From contig NZ_JBNAIK010000001.1 of NCBI RefSeq assembly GCF_052048155.1, forward strand, positions 124,001-188,000: a stretch of 64,000 nt of DNA. The letters are read 5' to 3'. Below the pieces are notes generated by a model. The model was not told the DNA's origin. It worked only from the letters and a program-made list of their open reading frames with translations, and searched no databases. This document shows, piece by piece, positions 28,155 through 36,947 of this stretch. Numbering within the stretch: position 1 is the stretch's first letter; every line of letters starts with the position of its first letter. This stretch comes from HIMB114 sp052048155. GTDB lineage: Bacteria; Pseudomonadota; Alphaproteobacteria; Pelagibacterales; Pelagibacteraceae. The position numbers and the translations under genes are program-made.

Positions 28155-28254
28155 ACTTCCAGCAGGTATCGCACTAGTGGGCGAAAACTCGCTGACTAGT
28201 GTTGATCTCCCTTATTCAGGGACACCAGAAAAAGACTACCTTTTTCTTGGAAGT
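28155..28254 (-). ncRNA. Candidate structured leader RNA of ffh (four-stem element)
   Basis: A perfect closing stem pairs 28249-28254 with 28155-28160 (ACTTCC/GGAAGT). It encloses three hairpins: 8 bp at 28227-28234/28240-28247 with a 5-nt loop, 4 bp at 28208-28211/28219-28222, and 7 bp at 28172-28178/28195-28201 capped by an inner 4-bp stem with a 4-nt loop. The promoter at 28261-28289 would start transcription at the closing stem on the minus strand. The 3' arm GGAAG ends 11 bases before the ffh ATG and could be its SD, so folding might control translation. The plus strand can form the same stems with a few extra G-U pairs, so strand is not certain. No SRP RNA tetraloop motif is seen. Confidence 0.5.
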
Positions 28255-28260
28255 GGGCTG

Positions 28261-28289
28261 AAACTACATAGATATGTTTATAAAGTCAA
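28261..28289 (-). promoter_or_regulatory. Candidate sigma70 promoter for the ffh leader
   Basis: On the minus strand TTGACT (28289-28284) and TAGTTT (28266-28261) are separated by exactly 17 bases. Transcription would start near 28254, which is the first base of the leader's closing stem. The -35 is good, the -10 is weak. Confidence 0.4.
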
Positions 28290-28314
28290 GAAAACGGTCT
28301 AAAACTAAATAATT

Positions 28315-29127
28315 ATGAAATTTAAAGCATTTAAAATGGATGGTTTAGGAAATGATTTCTTAATAATTGATAATAGAAACCAAAAAATCTCTTTAAATCC
28401 AGAACAAATTTTAAAGCTTTCTAACAGAGAAAAAGGAATTGGTTTTGATCAGTTAATTTATATAGAAAATTCAACTCAAGCTGATGCTGAAATAAAATAT
28501 TTTAATTCAGATGGCCAAATGGCAGACGCTTGTGGAAATGGCAACAGATGTATCTCGGATATTTTAATAAAAGAAAAAAATAGAGATAATGTAACATTTA
28601 AAGTTAATAACTTTGTACATACCGGATCTAAAAATATTGATAATTTAATTAATGTTATAATGCCAAAACCAAAAATTAAACTATCAGAAATACCAGTCAC
28701 TAATGATGTACAAAACAATCCTTTTTTAATTGAAATTAATAGTAAAAAATTAAAGGGTCATTTGATAAACGTGGGAAATCCACACATTGTTTTTTTTGAA
28801 AAAATATCTGATGAAAAATTAAAAAAAATTGGACCAATAATTGAAAACTTAAAATATTTTCCAAATAGAATAAATGTTACTTTTGCAGATATACAAAATG
28901 AAGATAACATAGATATTAATGTGTGGGAAAGAGGAGCTGGCAAAACATTAGCTTGCGGAACTGCAGCATGTGCAACTGCTTATATAGCATCAGATTTAAA
29001 ACTTACTAAAAATCCAGTTAATATACATTTTCAAAAAGGACACTTGCAGATTAAAATTAATTCTGACAAAACGATGATGATGACTGGCCCAGTATCAGAA
29101 AAAAAAGAAATAGAAGTTAGCTTATAA
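28315..29127 (+). CDS. dapF: Diaminopimelate epimerase
   Basis: This cofactor-free racemase (270 aa) converts LL- to meso-diaminopimelate for lysine and peptidoglycan. The start MKFKAFKMDGLGNDFLIIDN is classic. The two active-site cysteines are in ADACGNGNRC and LACGTAACA. Its stop overlaps the start of the next gene as TAATG, so dapF-mtaB-ftsY-csaA form one operon. It shares a 171-base gap with ffh on the opposite strand. Confidence 0.98.
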   Translation: MKFKAFKMDGLGNDFLIIDNRNQKISLNPEQILKLSNREKGIGFDQLIYIENSTQADAEIKYFNSDGQMADACGNGNRCISDILIKEKNRDNVTFKVNNFVHTGSKNIDNLINVIMPKPKIKLSEIPVTNDVQNNPFLIEINSKKLKGHLINVGNPHIVFFEKISDEKLKKIGPIIENLKYFPNRINVTFADIQNEDNIDINVWERGAGKTLACGTAACATAYIASDLKLTKNPVNIHFQKGHLQIKINSDKTMMMTGPVSEKKEIEVSL

Positions 29128-30380
29128 TGTTAAGTAAAAATATCATAACTTATGGTTGTCGACTCAATATTTATGAATCTGAAGTTATGCAAAAACATTT
29201 AGAGAAAGCAAACCTAAAGAATTATATTTTGTTTAACAGTTGCTCAGTCACAAATGAAGCAAAAAAAAAAGTTATTGACGATATAAGAAAATTTAAAAAA
29301 AAGTATCCTAATAAAAAAATAATAGTGACAGGTTGCGCATCTCAAATAGACAGCAAAACTTTTCTTAGCATGAGTGAAGTTGATCATGTAATTGGTAATA
29401 AAGAAAAAATGGAGTTTGAAACATTTTTAAAAATTTCAAATGAAAAAATTGCAAATAAAATATCAGATATTATGGAGCTTAAAACGATAGCTCCTCAATT
29501 CATTGAAAGTTTTGAAAATCATTCGCGGGCCTTTATACAAATTCAAAATGGCTGTGATCATAGATGCACGTTTTGCACAATTCCTTATGGCAGAGGAAAT
29601 TCAAGAAGTTTGCCAATTAATAATATTATAGAGCAAATTAAAATACTTAATGAAAAAGGTTTTAATGAAATCATTCTTACTGGTGTTGATTTAACCTCAT
29701 ATGGTCCTGATCTAGATGAAAAAGTAAATTTAGGAAAACTTGTTGAAGCGATCTTAAAAAATAATAAAGAACTAAAAAGACTTAGATTATCATCTTTGGA
29801 CTCTATAGAAATTGATAGCTTATTATTTGAAATTCTTTCATCAGAAAAAAGGGTTATGCCGCATTTTCATTTATCAATGCAATCAGGTGATAATATGGTT
29901 TTAAAAAGAATGAAAAGAAGACATCAAAGAGAGCATGCCATAGACTTTTGTAACAAAATAAAACTAGCACGTCCTGAAGTAATATTTGGAGCAGATTTAA
30001 TTGCTGGTTTTCCTACAGAAACAGAAGAGATGTTTCATAATACTTTAAAAATTATTGATGAATGTGATTTAACACTCTTACATATTTTTCCTTTTTCTCC
30101 AATGGAGAAAGCGCCTGCTTCTAAAATGCCTCAAGTTCCTAAAAATATAATTAAAGAACGGGCAAAAATTCTTAGAGAAAAGGGTCAATTAAAAATGAAA
30201 GATAAATTTAAAGATACTGTAGGGAAAACTTTGAATGTGCTTACTGAAAAAAATTCTTTTGGTTACTCAGAAAATTACTTAAAGGTAAAAATATCTAGTA
30301 AAAATTCTTTAAAAGAAGGTCAAATCATACCCGCTCAAATCACGGGGTACAACCCTAATCACCTCGAGGCAACAATATAA
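29127..30380 (+). CDS. mtaB: MtaB-type tRNA t6A37 methylthiotransferase (radical SAM)
   Basis: This 417-aa MiaB-family enzyme inserts a methylthio group into t6A37 of tRNA. An N-terminal UPF0004 domain has cysteines in TYGCRLN, FNSCSVTNEA and VTGCASQ. The radical SAM core has the CxxxCxxC cluster in GCDHRCTFCTIPYGRG (about residue 147), and a C-terminal TRAM-like segment follows. The TYGCRLNIYES and DHRCTFCTIPYGRG wording suits MtaB rather than MiaB or RimO. TsaD, needed for t6A, is at 59958. Confidence 0.93.
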   Translation: MLSKNIITYGCRLNIYESEVMQKHLEKANLKNYILFNSCSVTNEAKKKVIDDIRKFKKKYPNKKIIVTGCASQIDSKTFLSMSEVDHVIGNKEKMEFETFLKISNEKIANKISDIMELKTIAPQFIESFENHSRAFIQIQNGCDHRCTFCTIPYGRGNSRSLPINNIIEQIKILNEKGFNEIILTGVDLTSYGPDLDEKVNLGKLVEAILKNNKELKRLRLSSLDSIEIDSLLFEILSSEKRVMPHFHLSMQSGDNMVLKRMKRRHQREHAIDFCNKIKLARPEVIFGADLIAGFPTETEEMFHNTLKIIDECDLTLLHIFPFSPMEKAPASKMPQVPKNIIKERAKILREKGQLKMKDKFKDTVGKTLNVLTEKNSFGYSENYLKVKISSKNSLKEGQIIPAQITGYNPNHLEATI

Positions 30381-30385
30381 GTCTA

Positions 30386-31303
30386 ATGCAAATTTTTCAA
30401 AAAATTTCTGAGGGATTAAAAAAAACATCAAAAAATTTTGGTAACGGAATTAATGATATTTTTAAAAAATCAAAACCATCAAATGAAATTCTCCAAGATC
30501 TTGAGGACTTTATGATTTCTTCAGATATTGGTCTTCCTTTAACTGAAAAAATTATTCAAAATATTAAAAATAAAAAATTTAGTGATGAAGAGTTAAATCA
30601 AAAAAATTTTTTAGAAATTTTAACTAATGAAATGCTAGAAATTTTAGAGCCTGTAGAAGAAAATATTTTTAACAAATCAAATGGACTTAAAACAATCTTA
30701 GTGTGTGGCGTTAATGGGACTGGAAAAACAACAACTATTGGAAAACTTTGTAAAATTTTAAAAGATAATAATTCTAAGGTAATTGTAGGTGCTGCAGATA
30801 CTTTTAGAGCAGCTGCAATTGAACAATTAGATAATTGGTGTCAAAAAAATTCTATAGATATAGAAAAGTCTAATCCTGGTACTGATCCAGCTGCAGTTGC
30901 TTTTAAAACTTTGGAAAAGGCAAAGCAAAATAATTATGATTACTGTATAATTGATACAGCTGGTAGATTACATAACAAAAAAAATCTTATGGATGAATTT
31001 TCAAAAATCATAAGAGTAATGAAAAAAATTGACGAGAACGCACCAGAAAAAACAATTATTGTTCTAGATGCAACTACGGGACAAAATGCTCTTAACCAAA
31101 TTGAAGAATTTAATAAAATTTCTAAACTCTCTGGTTTAATCATGACTAAATTAGATGGAACAGCTAAAGGCGGTGTTTTACTGTCTATTACTGAAAAATA
31201 TAAATTACCTATATATGCAATTGGCGTTGGGGAAAAAGTAGATGACCTCCAGCCTTTTGTGGCAAAAGATTTTGTAAAAGCCTTTTTGGCAAAGAATAAT
31301 TAA
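30386..31303 (+). CDS. ftsY: SRP receptor FtsY (NG domain only)
   Basis: FtsY is the membrane-associated GTPase that receives Ffh-ribosome complexes. The protein is 305 aa: an N domain, then P-loop VCGVNGTGKTTTIGKL (near 109), AADTFRAAAIEQL, DTAGRLHNKKNLMDE and TKLDGTAKGGVL. It lacks the long acidic A domain of E. coli FtsY; the short basic N-terminus MQIFQKISEGLKKTSKNFG may be the membrane-targeting helix. Six bases after mtaB. Confidence 0.97.
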   Translation: MQIFQKISEGLKKTSKNFGNGINDIFKKSKPSNEILQDLEDFMISSDIGLPLTEKIIQNIKNKKFSDEELNQKNFLEILTNEMLEILEPVEENIFNKSNGLKTILVCGVNGTGKTTTIGKLCKILKDNNSKVIVGAADTFRAAAIEQLDNWCQKNSIDIEKSNPGTDPAAVAFKTLEKAKQNNYDYCIIDTAGRLHNKKNLMDEFSKIIRVMKKIDENAPEKTIIVLDATTGQNALNQIEEFNKISKLSGLIMTKLDGTAKGGVLLSITEKYKLPIYAIGVGEKVDDLQPFVAKDFVKAFLAKNN

Positions 31304-31304
31304 A

Positions 31305-31646
31305 ATGAAAAAAGAAATCACATATGAGGACTATGATAAAATTCAAATATGTGTCGGTACAATTTTAGAAGCATCAATTAACGAAAAAGCTAGAAAACCT
31401 GCCTACGTTTTAAAAATTGATTTTGGAGAAAAAATTGGAATAAAAACTTCTTCTGCGCAAATTACAAGCTACTATAAAACGAATGAATTAATTAATAAGC
31501 AAGTCATGGCAGTTTGTAATTTTCCACCAAGAAATATAGCTGGAATTAATTCAGAAGTTTTAATACTTGGTGCAATAGAAGAGGATGGTAAGGTGGTATT
31601 GTTTCATCCGTCTCAAAAAGTGAAGAATGGCTTACCTATCGCTTAG
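31305..31646 (+). CDS. csaA: CsaA-like tRNA-binding domain protein
   Basis: This 113-aa protein consists of one OB-fold tRNA-binding domain. The motifs are YDKIQICVGTILEA, KPAYVLKIDFGEKIG, KTSSAQITSYY and VCNFPPRNIAGINSEVLILG, typical of CsaA, reported in Bacillus as a secretion-related chaperone. Placement directly after ftsY (1 base gap) would fit an export-linked role, but this is inference. Its last 11 bases overlap the 3' end of the convergent hydrolase gene. Confidence 0.88.
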   Translation: MKKEITYEDYDKIQICVGTILEASINEKARKPAYVLKIDFGEKIGIKTSSAQITSYYKTNELINKQVMAVCNFPPRNIAGINSEVLILGAIEEDGKVVLFHPSQKVKNGLPIA

Positions 31647-32442
31647 CACTAAGATCTAAAAAACTTTTTAATGCATTAACCATATCTTGATCATAAGCCA
31701 TCATATGATTATCAAAAGTTGGGAAATATGAATACTTCGGTTCATTAGCATTATCATAGATTTTTTTTCCCATATAGTAAGGGACAAGTGTATCAGCTTT
31801 TCCATGTAACACTAAAATAGGAGAATTGATTTTTTTAATTTTTTTTATGGAGTTATAACGGTCTCTTTGAAGAAGACTTACAGGGATAAAGGGATAAAAT
31901 CTTTTTCCCATATCAACCATAGAAGTATAAGGTGATTCTAATATTACTCCTGAAAAATTATCTTTACTTGCAAGTTCTACCGCAATTCCTGTTCCTAAAG
32001 ATTCTCCATAGAGAATAATGTCTTTCTTACTAATTCCTTTATTTTGAAGCCATTCAACAGCTTTTTTTGCATCTTGATACAAACCTTTCTCAGTAGGTTT
32101 ACCGTTATTACCACTAAAACCTCTCCATGAAATAATTAAAAAGTTTACATCAATTTCACTAAATTTATTCAATTTATAAACTCTTGCACTCAGTTCTCCG
32201 GCGTTTCCATGAAAAAATAATACAGTTTTTTTATTTTCTGGCTTAAAACTAAACCAAGATCTTAATTCAATGTTTTTTTCTGAAGGAATGAATACTTCTT
32301 CATATTCAAATGTAGCAGGGACTGGATCTAAATTTTTAACATTTGGATGATACATAAAAGTTCTTTGAAACAAGAACATAAATAATAAGATTGAAATATA
32401 AGATAATAAGCCTAGTAAAAAAAAATATTTTATCATTTTCAT
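31636..32442 (-). CDS. Membrane-anchored alpha/beta hydrolase (BEM46/ABHD13-like)
   Basis: This 268-aa protein has one N-terminal membrane helix (residues 5-27) followed by an alpha/beta hydrolase fold. The oxyanion region is VLFFHGNAGEL, the nucleophile elbow LYGESLGTGIA (Ser near residue 146), the acid in LVLHGKADTLVP and the catalytic His in FPTFDNHMMAYD. The substrate is unknown; relatives are esterase/thioesterase-like proteins. It overlaps the EamA gene upstream by 4 bases and the csaA 3' end by 11 bases, where no separate terminator exists. Confidence 0.85.
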   Translation of the reverse strand: MKMIKYFFLLGLLSYISILLFMFLFQRTFMYHPNVKNLDPVPATFEYEEVFIPSEKNIELRSWFSFKPENKKTVLFFHGNAGELSARVYKLNKFSEIDVNFLIISWRGFSGNNGKPTEKGLYQDAKKAVEWLQNKGISKKDIILYGESLGTGIAVELASKDNFSGVILESPYTSMVDMGKRFYPFIPVSLLQRDRYNSIKKIKKINSPILVLHGKADTLVPYYMGKKIYDNANEPKYSYFPTFDNHMMAYDQDMVNALKSFLDLSAKR

Positions 32443-33344
32443 TTATGTTTTTTTTTAGCTAAAAATATTCCTAATAAAACCATTAAAGCGCCGTAAAAAT
32501 GATAATGAACAAGATTTTCTGAAAACAAAACCATTCCATAAATTGATCCATAAATTGGCATCAAATAAACTGTCAGTCCAGCTATTGAAGCACCAACTAC
32601 CTGTTGCAATTTTGTGTACATCAAAAAAGCAATAATTCCTGGAAATAAAGCAGCGACTAATGAAAACTCTAAATATATCGTATCGAATGTAGTAGGTAAA
32701 AAATATAAATGCTCAATAATAAAAAAGGGAGCTAAAATAATTGATCCAATAAAGCTCATTAAGGTAAATCTCTCTATAATACTGAATTTGCTTTTCCAAT
32801 TTATTAAAAAAATTGAAAATAATGACCACGAAACAGCTGCACCAAAAATCCAAAGATCTCCTGTAGTAAAGTTTAAATTTACAAAATTATTAAAATTACC
32901 CTTAAAGATAATAAATGAAACTCCAAACAAACTTAATATAACCCCGCTATATTGGAAAATTTTTAATCTCTCTTTGTAAATATAAGCCGATAACAAAACG
33001 ATAAAAATTGGAGATAAGGCATAAATAATTGACATATTTGTAACTGTAGTAGTTAACCCCGAAATATAAGGAAGTGCACCACACCCCACATAACCTGTGG
33101 ATGCCAAAAAAGTAAGTTTCCAGAACTCTTCTTTAAAATATTTTTTTTTCTTAAAAATAGATTGATAAATAAATGGGAATATAATCAAAAAAACTAATAG
33201 CCATCTCGAGAAAGCTAAAGAAATTGGGGGAATATTACCTAATGCTCCGCGAGCAATAGCAATGTTGCTCGTCATAAAAATAGGCTGAATAAATAATAAC
33301 GAAAATTGAAAAAAAGACGAAATGTTCTTTTTTTTATTTTTCAA
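32439..33344 (-). CDS. EamA/DMT-family inner-membrane transporter
   Basis: This 301-aa, ten-helix protein has two EamA repeats. The second contains WSLFSIFLINWKS and, near the end, GLTVYLMPIYGSIYGMVLF. Members usually export amino acids or metabolites; no substrate can be read here. The start at 33344 is a TTG without a clear SD; the N-terminal stretch up to TSNIAIARG is needed for the first helix, so I keep it. Sits between the small membrane protein (9 bases) and the hydrolase (ATGA overlap) at the tail of the TRAP-amidase run. Confidence 0.85.
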   Translation of the reverse strand: MKNKKKNISSFFQFSLLFIQPIFMTSNIAIARGALGNIPPISLAFSRWLLVFLIIFPFIYQSIFKKKKYFKEEFWKLTFLASTGYVGCGALPYISGLTTTVTNMSIIYALSPIFIVLLSAYIYKERLKIFQYSGVILSLFGVSFIIFKGNFNNFVNLNFTTGDLWIFGAAVSWSLFSIFLINWKSKFSIIERFTLMSFIGSIILAPFFIIEHLYFLPTTFDTIYLEFSLVAALFPGIIAFLMYTKLQQVVGASIAGLTVYLMPIYGSIYGMVLFSENLVHYHFYGALMVLLGIFLAKKKHK

Positions 33345-33353
33345 TTTAAAAAA

Positions 33354-33578
33354 TTATTTTTTTTTAAGAAATTTTTTTGCCATTGCGTCAGCAACATGAA
33401 TATCAAAAATCTCTAAAACTTCGATCATCATCATAAAAATTGCAGCACCCATGATTATCCATACTGGCAAAATATCAAAAAAAGTAATCATGTTCGAGGC
33501 ATTCAAAGTAATGGTTACGCCCAATAAAAAAATTATTGTTAAACCTGTTCCTAGAATTGCTGCTATTTTATTAATCAT
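33354..33578 (-). CDS. Small two-helix membrane protein, function unknown
   Basis: This 74-aa protein has two hydrophobic helices (about 4-26 and 34-57) followed by a short basic tail ending in KKFLKKK. No family was recognised. It overlaps the amidase 3' end by 8 bases, so it is likely cotranslated with it. Candidate roles, such as an accessory of the TRAP transporter or the amidase, are speculation from position alone. Confidence 0.6.
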   Translation of the reverse strand: MINKIAAILGTGLTIIFLLGVTITLNASNMITFFDILPVWIIMGAAIFMMMIEVLEIFDIHVADAMAKKFLKKK

Positions 33579-34911
33579 TACTATCCCCTTTTACTTTATT
33601 AATTAACCAATTGGAAGTTCTCAATAGCCTTGAATCGTCAAACTTTTCTCCAACAATTTGAATTCCTAGTGGCATTCCATTTTCTCCCTCGAGTAAAGGT
33701 AAAGATAAAGCGGGCATACCCAGATAAGTCCAGATAGTACAAAATTCTGGACTACCAGTTTGTTTCAAAGTTTTTGGTGCAACACCTGTAGTAGCTGGCG
33801 TTAAAACTGCATGATAGTCTTGAAATGTTTCTTGAAACAATTTGTAGAAATAATCTCTATTCTCACAAGCCTCAACATACTCACTGGATTTATATTTTAA
33901 TCCTCTTTCAATTGCCTCAACTAGTTTTTTTCCTAATTTGTTTTTAGATTTTTTATAATAGTCTGAAAATGCATAAGCCATGTCTGTTTCATGAATGATT
34001 TGATGATATTTAAAAATATCTTCAAAATATGAGGGAGCATCAACAATTTCTATATTTTTTTTATATTTTTTTAAAAATGCTTCAAAACTTTTTACTGCAT
34101 CTTTATCCATATTTTTCCATTTTGAAGTTTTAATAAAAACAAAATTTGGATCAAACGGAGGTTCTTCTTTACAAACTTCAGTAATACCAGAAATTGAATA
34201 AGGTATAGTTGATGTGTCATTTAAATCATGTCTAACTATCTCTTTTGTAATCAAAGCGATATCTTCGATGTGTCTGGCAAAAACTCCAACATGATCTAAT
34301 AAATGAGACTGTTTTAAAACTCCGTTTCTTGATACCAAACCATAAGTAGGTTTGTAGCCTATAACTCCGCAATATGATGCTGGACGAAGAACTGAGCCAT
34401 TTGTCTGTGAACCGATAGCAACTGGACACATGTATGATGCAACTGCAGCAGCTGAACCGCTGGATGATCCACCCGGAGTTCTTTGTTCATCATGAGGGTT
34501 AGTTGTTTTTCCTGGATCAAAATATGCAAACTCAGCAGTTACTGTCTTACCCATAATTAGAGCACCAGAGTTTCTTAAAAAGCTTACTACTGACGCATCA
34601 TTTTTAGTATGAACTCCTGAAACTAAATTAGTTCCACACCTTGTCGGCATATCGTTTGTGCCAAAAATATCCTTAACTCCAATTGGTAGACCATGAAGAG
34701 GTCCAATTGGTCTTCCAATATTTTTATAATCATCGGCTTCACTAGCTTTATGTAAAATAAAATCTTTATCGAAATGTTCCCAAGCTTTTACAGTTTCTTC
34801 AAATTCACCAATTCTATTTGCAAAACTTTCTAAAACTTGTTCTGATTTTAAGTCACCAGACTGTAACCCTTTTGCAATCTCAGTTGCTGATAAAAAACAA
34901 AGGTCTTTCAT
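33571..34911 (-). CDS. Amidase, amidase-signature family (GatA-like)
   Basis: This 446-aa protein is an amidase-signature hydrolase using a Ser-cisSer-Lys triad. The lysine lies in GLPIGVKDIFGT (near 79), the cis-Ser in TPGGSSSGSAAAVAS (about 150), and the nucleophile Ser in TNGSVLRPASYCG (near 174). It is too divergent at the C-terminus and without gatB/gatC neighbours, so it is probably a metabolic amidase rather than the Glu-tRNA amidotransferase subunit. It sits 9 bases after dctM, suggesting that an imported or derived amide is hydrolysed; the substrate is unknown. Confidence 0.88.
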   Translation of the reverse strand: MKDLCFLSATEIAKGLQSGDLKSEQVLESFANRIGEFEETVKAWEHFDKDFILHKASEADDYKNIGRPIGPLHGLPIGVKDIFGTNDMPTRCGTNLVSGVHTKNDASVVSFLRNSGALIMGKTVTAEFAYFDPGKTTNPHDEQRTPGGSSSGSAAAVASYMCPVAIGSQTNGSVLRPASYCGVIGYKPTYGLVSRNGVLKQSHLLDHVGVFARHIEDIALITKEIVRHDLNDTSTIPYSISGITEVCKEEPPFDPNFVFIKTSKWKNMDKDAVKSFEAFLKKYKKNIEIVDAPSYFEDIFKYHQIIHETDMAYAFSDYYKKSKNKLGKKLVEAIERGLKYKSSEYVEACENRDYFYKLFQETFQDYHAVLTPATTGVAPKTLKQTGSPEFCTIWTYLGMPALSLPLLEGENGMPLGIQIVGEKFDDSRLLRTSNWLINKVKGDSND

Positions 34912-34919
34912 AAATTAAA

Positions 34920-36281
34920 TTAGGCTGGGCCAAATAATGCTGTCGGTAGCCATAATGCTAAACCTGGGAAGTTATACATAATAATCATAGCCAAAATTAC
35001 GATCGCTAAGAAAGGCATAATACCTTTAAATATATCCATTAATTCAACATTACTTTTTTGAACACCTTTTAAATAATATGCCGACATTGCCATCGGGGGA
35101 GTCAAAAACGAGGTTTGCAAATTTAAAGCAATTAACATTGCAAAGAAATATGGATTTACTCCAAAGGTTTCTAGTAAAGGTAAGAAAATTGGTACAAAAA
35201 TAATTAAAATTTCAGTCCATTCTAATGGCCAACCCAATAAGAAAATAATAATTTGAGTTATCACCAAAAACTGCCAAGGTTCTAAATCCATTGATTTAAA
35301 AAAATGTTCAAAAATCTCATGACCACCTAAATAAGAAAACACTGATGCAAAAGTCCAAGAACCGATAAATAACCACATAATCATCGCTGACGTTTTTGCA
35401 GTTAAGAAAACTGATTCTTTAAAAGACTGCCATTTTAAAGTTTTATAAAAATAAGCCATGACTAAAGAACCAAAAGCTCCAACCGCTGCAGCTTCAGCTG
35501 GCGTTGCAATTCCTGCAAGGATAGTACCTAGGACTAAAAGTATTAAAGTAAATAAAGGTAAAAATGATACAACAACTTCTTTTGCAATTACATTTCCAGG
35601 GGGTATCTCTTCTGCTTTTGGTTTTGGAGCTAATTCTGGTTTCCACATCGCTAAGCCTATTGCGTAAATAATATATAAAGTTGCCAGCAATAATCCTGGT
35701 AACATTGCAGCAGCAAATAATCTAAGTGGAGATAATTGTGCAATTACTGCGTAAACAATAAGCATGATACTTGGAGGTATCAAAATTCCAAGGCAGCCAC
35801 CTGAGCATATCACTCCTGAAGCAAATTTTTTGTCATAACCTGCTTTAATCATCGCAGGCCATGCAAGTAGACCCATCAAAGTAACAACTGCACCAATAAT
35901 TCCTGTTGCAGTGGAAAATAATGCGCAGGTAATTAATGCAGCAACAGCCATTGATGCAGGTAACCTATGAGAGGCTAATCGAATGGCAAAAAATAACTTT
36001 GCTACAATTCCAGCTCTTTCTACTAAATAACCCATAAATAAAAATAGCGGGACCGCTGTAAGCACGTGATTGTCCATCACTGAATATGTATTTTGAACAA
36101 CAAGATCAAAAATCCTGTTATCAAATATGCTTTCCATTGTTTCTGGATTCCAATAAGCAAAATAACCAAACCCAACACCCATTGCTAAAAGCGTAAAAGC
36201 AATTGGGAATCCAAGCAAAACAAAGAACAAGAAAATGCACATCATAAATAGTGCTGTTTCTGGATTTGTCATTCCAAACAT
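34920..36281 (-). CDS. dctM: TRAP transporter large permease
   Basis: This is the 12-helix channel subunit (453 aa) of a tripartite TRAP transporter using an ion gradient for uptake. It shows the family start FLFFVLLGFPIAFTLLAMGVG, the loop AVPLFLFMGYLVERAG, and LIPPSIMLIVYAVI. The HisGlu-rich loop and the C-terminal NLQTSFLTPPMAMSAYYLKG are typical of the large DctM class. One base after dctQ. Substrate specificity lies in DctP, not here. Confidence 0.96.
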   Translation of the reverse strand: MFGMTNPETALFMMCIFLFFVLLGFPIAFTLLAMGVGFGYFAYWNPETMESIFDNRIFDLVVQNTYSVMDNHVLTAVPLFLFMGYLVERAGIVAKLFFAIRLASHRLPASMAVAALITCALFSTATGIIGAVVTLMGLLAWPAMIKAGYDKKFASGVICSGGCLGILIPPSIMLIVYAVIAQLSPLRLFAAAMLPGLLLATLYIIYAIGLAMWKPELAPKPKAEEIPPGNVIAKEVVVSFLPLFTLILLVLGTILAGIATPAEAAAVGAFGSLVMAYFYKTLKWQSFKESVFLTAKTSAMIMWLFIGSWTFASVFSYLGGHEIFEHFFKSMDLEPWQFLVITQIIIFLLGWPLEWTEILIIFVPIFLPLLETFGVNPYFFAMLIALNLQTSFLTPPMAMSAYYLKGVQKSNVELMDIFKGIMPFLAIVILAMIIMYNFPGLALWLPTALFGPA

Positions 36282-36282
36282 T

Positions 36283-36867
36283 TTATAATCCTTCTTTCTC
36301 TCTTGCTTCTCGCATTAATTTTTGTTCAGTCTCTAAAACGTCATCTTGTCTTTCTGGCCACTCTCCAGTTTTAATTGCAATCACACATCTCATTACTTCG
36401 CTAATACCTTGATTAATAAGAATAAAACCTGCAATAGGAATTAAGGTTTTAATCATATAAATCTGAATTTGAGCTGGACTATTCCAGCTTGTTTCTTTTG
36501 ATTGCCAAGCATTACCCGCATAATCAATTCCAGAAAACGCTAAGGCACAAATACCTGGAAAATAAAAAAGAAAATATAAAACCAAATCTATTTTTGCCTG
36601 AGTAGGAATTGAGAATAATCTATAAATTACATCTCCTCTCACATGCGCATCACACGATAATGTATAAGCACCTGCCATTAAAAATAAAGCACCATACATT
36701 TGTAAACTAAAATCAAAATTCCAGAGAGTTGGGGCATTAAAAATATACGCCATGGTTACTTCGTAAACAGTTCCTAGACATAAAATTACAATGCACCATG
36801 CAAAACCTTTGCCAACCCATCGGCTTAGACTTTCTGCAAACTTGATGTAATTATTTACGAAATCCAC
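36283..36867 (-). CDS. dctQ: TRAP transporter small permease
   Basis: This is the four-helix small membrane subunit (194 aa). WVGKGFAWCIVILCLG forms the first helix, and the conserved polar stretch GAYTLSCDAHVRGDVIYRL marks DctQ; a long basic and acidic C-terminal tail follows. It starts with GTG at 36865-36867. A strong terminator hairpin lies between it and dctP upstream, so it is probably expressed at a fraction of the dctP level. Confidence 0.93.
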   Translation of the reverse strand: MDFVNNYIKFAESLSRWVGKGFAWCIVILCLGTVYEVTMAYIFNAPTLWNFDFSLQMYGALFLMAGAYTLSCDAHVRGDVIYRLFSIPTQAKIDLVLYFLFYFPGICALAFSGIDYAGNAWQSKETSWNSPAQIQIYMIKTLIPIAGFILINQGISEVMRCVIAIKTGEWPERQDDVLETEQKLMREAREKEGL

Positions 36868-36902
36868 GACGCTTTTTATATTTATAATTAGAGTTTTGCT
36901 AT

Positions 36903-36934
36903 AAAAAAAAAGGGCCTCAATAGAGGCCCTTTTT
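36903..36934. terminator. Bidirectional-looking intrinsic terminator between dctP and dctQ
   Basis: GGGCCTC (36912-36918) and GAGGCCC (36923-36929) form a 7-bp GC stem with an AATA loop, flanked by an A-run on one side and a T-run on the other. In the minus direction it ends in T9, so it should stop much of the transcription leaving dctP. It explains how the binding protein can be made in excess over the permeases. Confidence 0.85.
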
Positions 36935-36947
36935 AAATTAGATCAAA

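Noticed and set aside
28155..28256. 4.5S SRP RNA next to ffh
   Set aside because: No GGAA-type tetraloop domain IV motif is present, and the fold is multi-branched rather than a long single hairpin.
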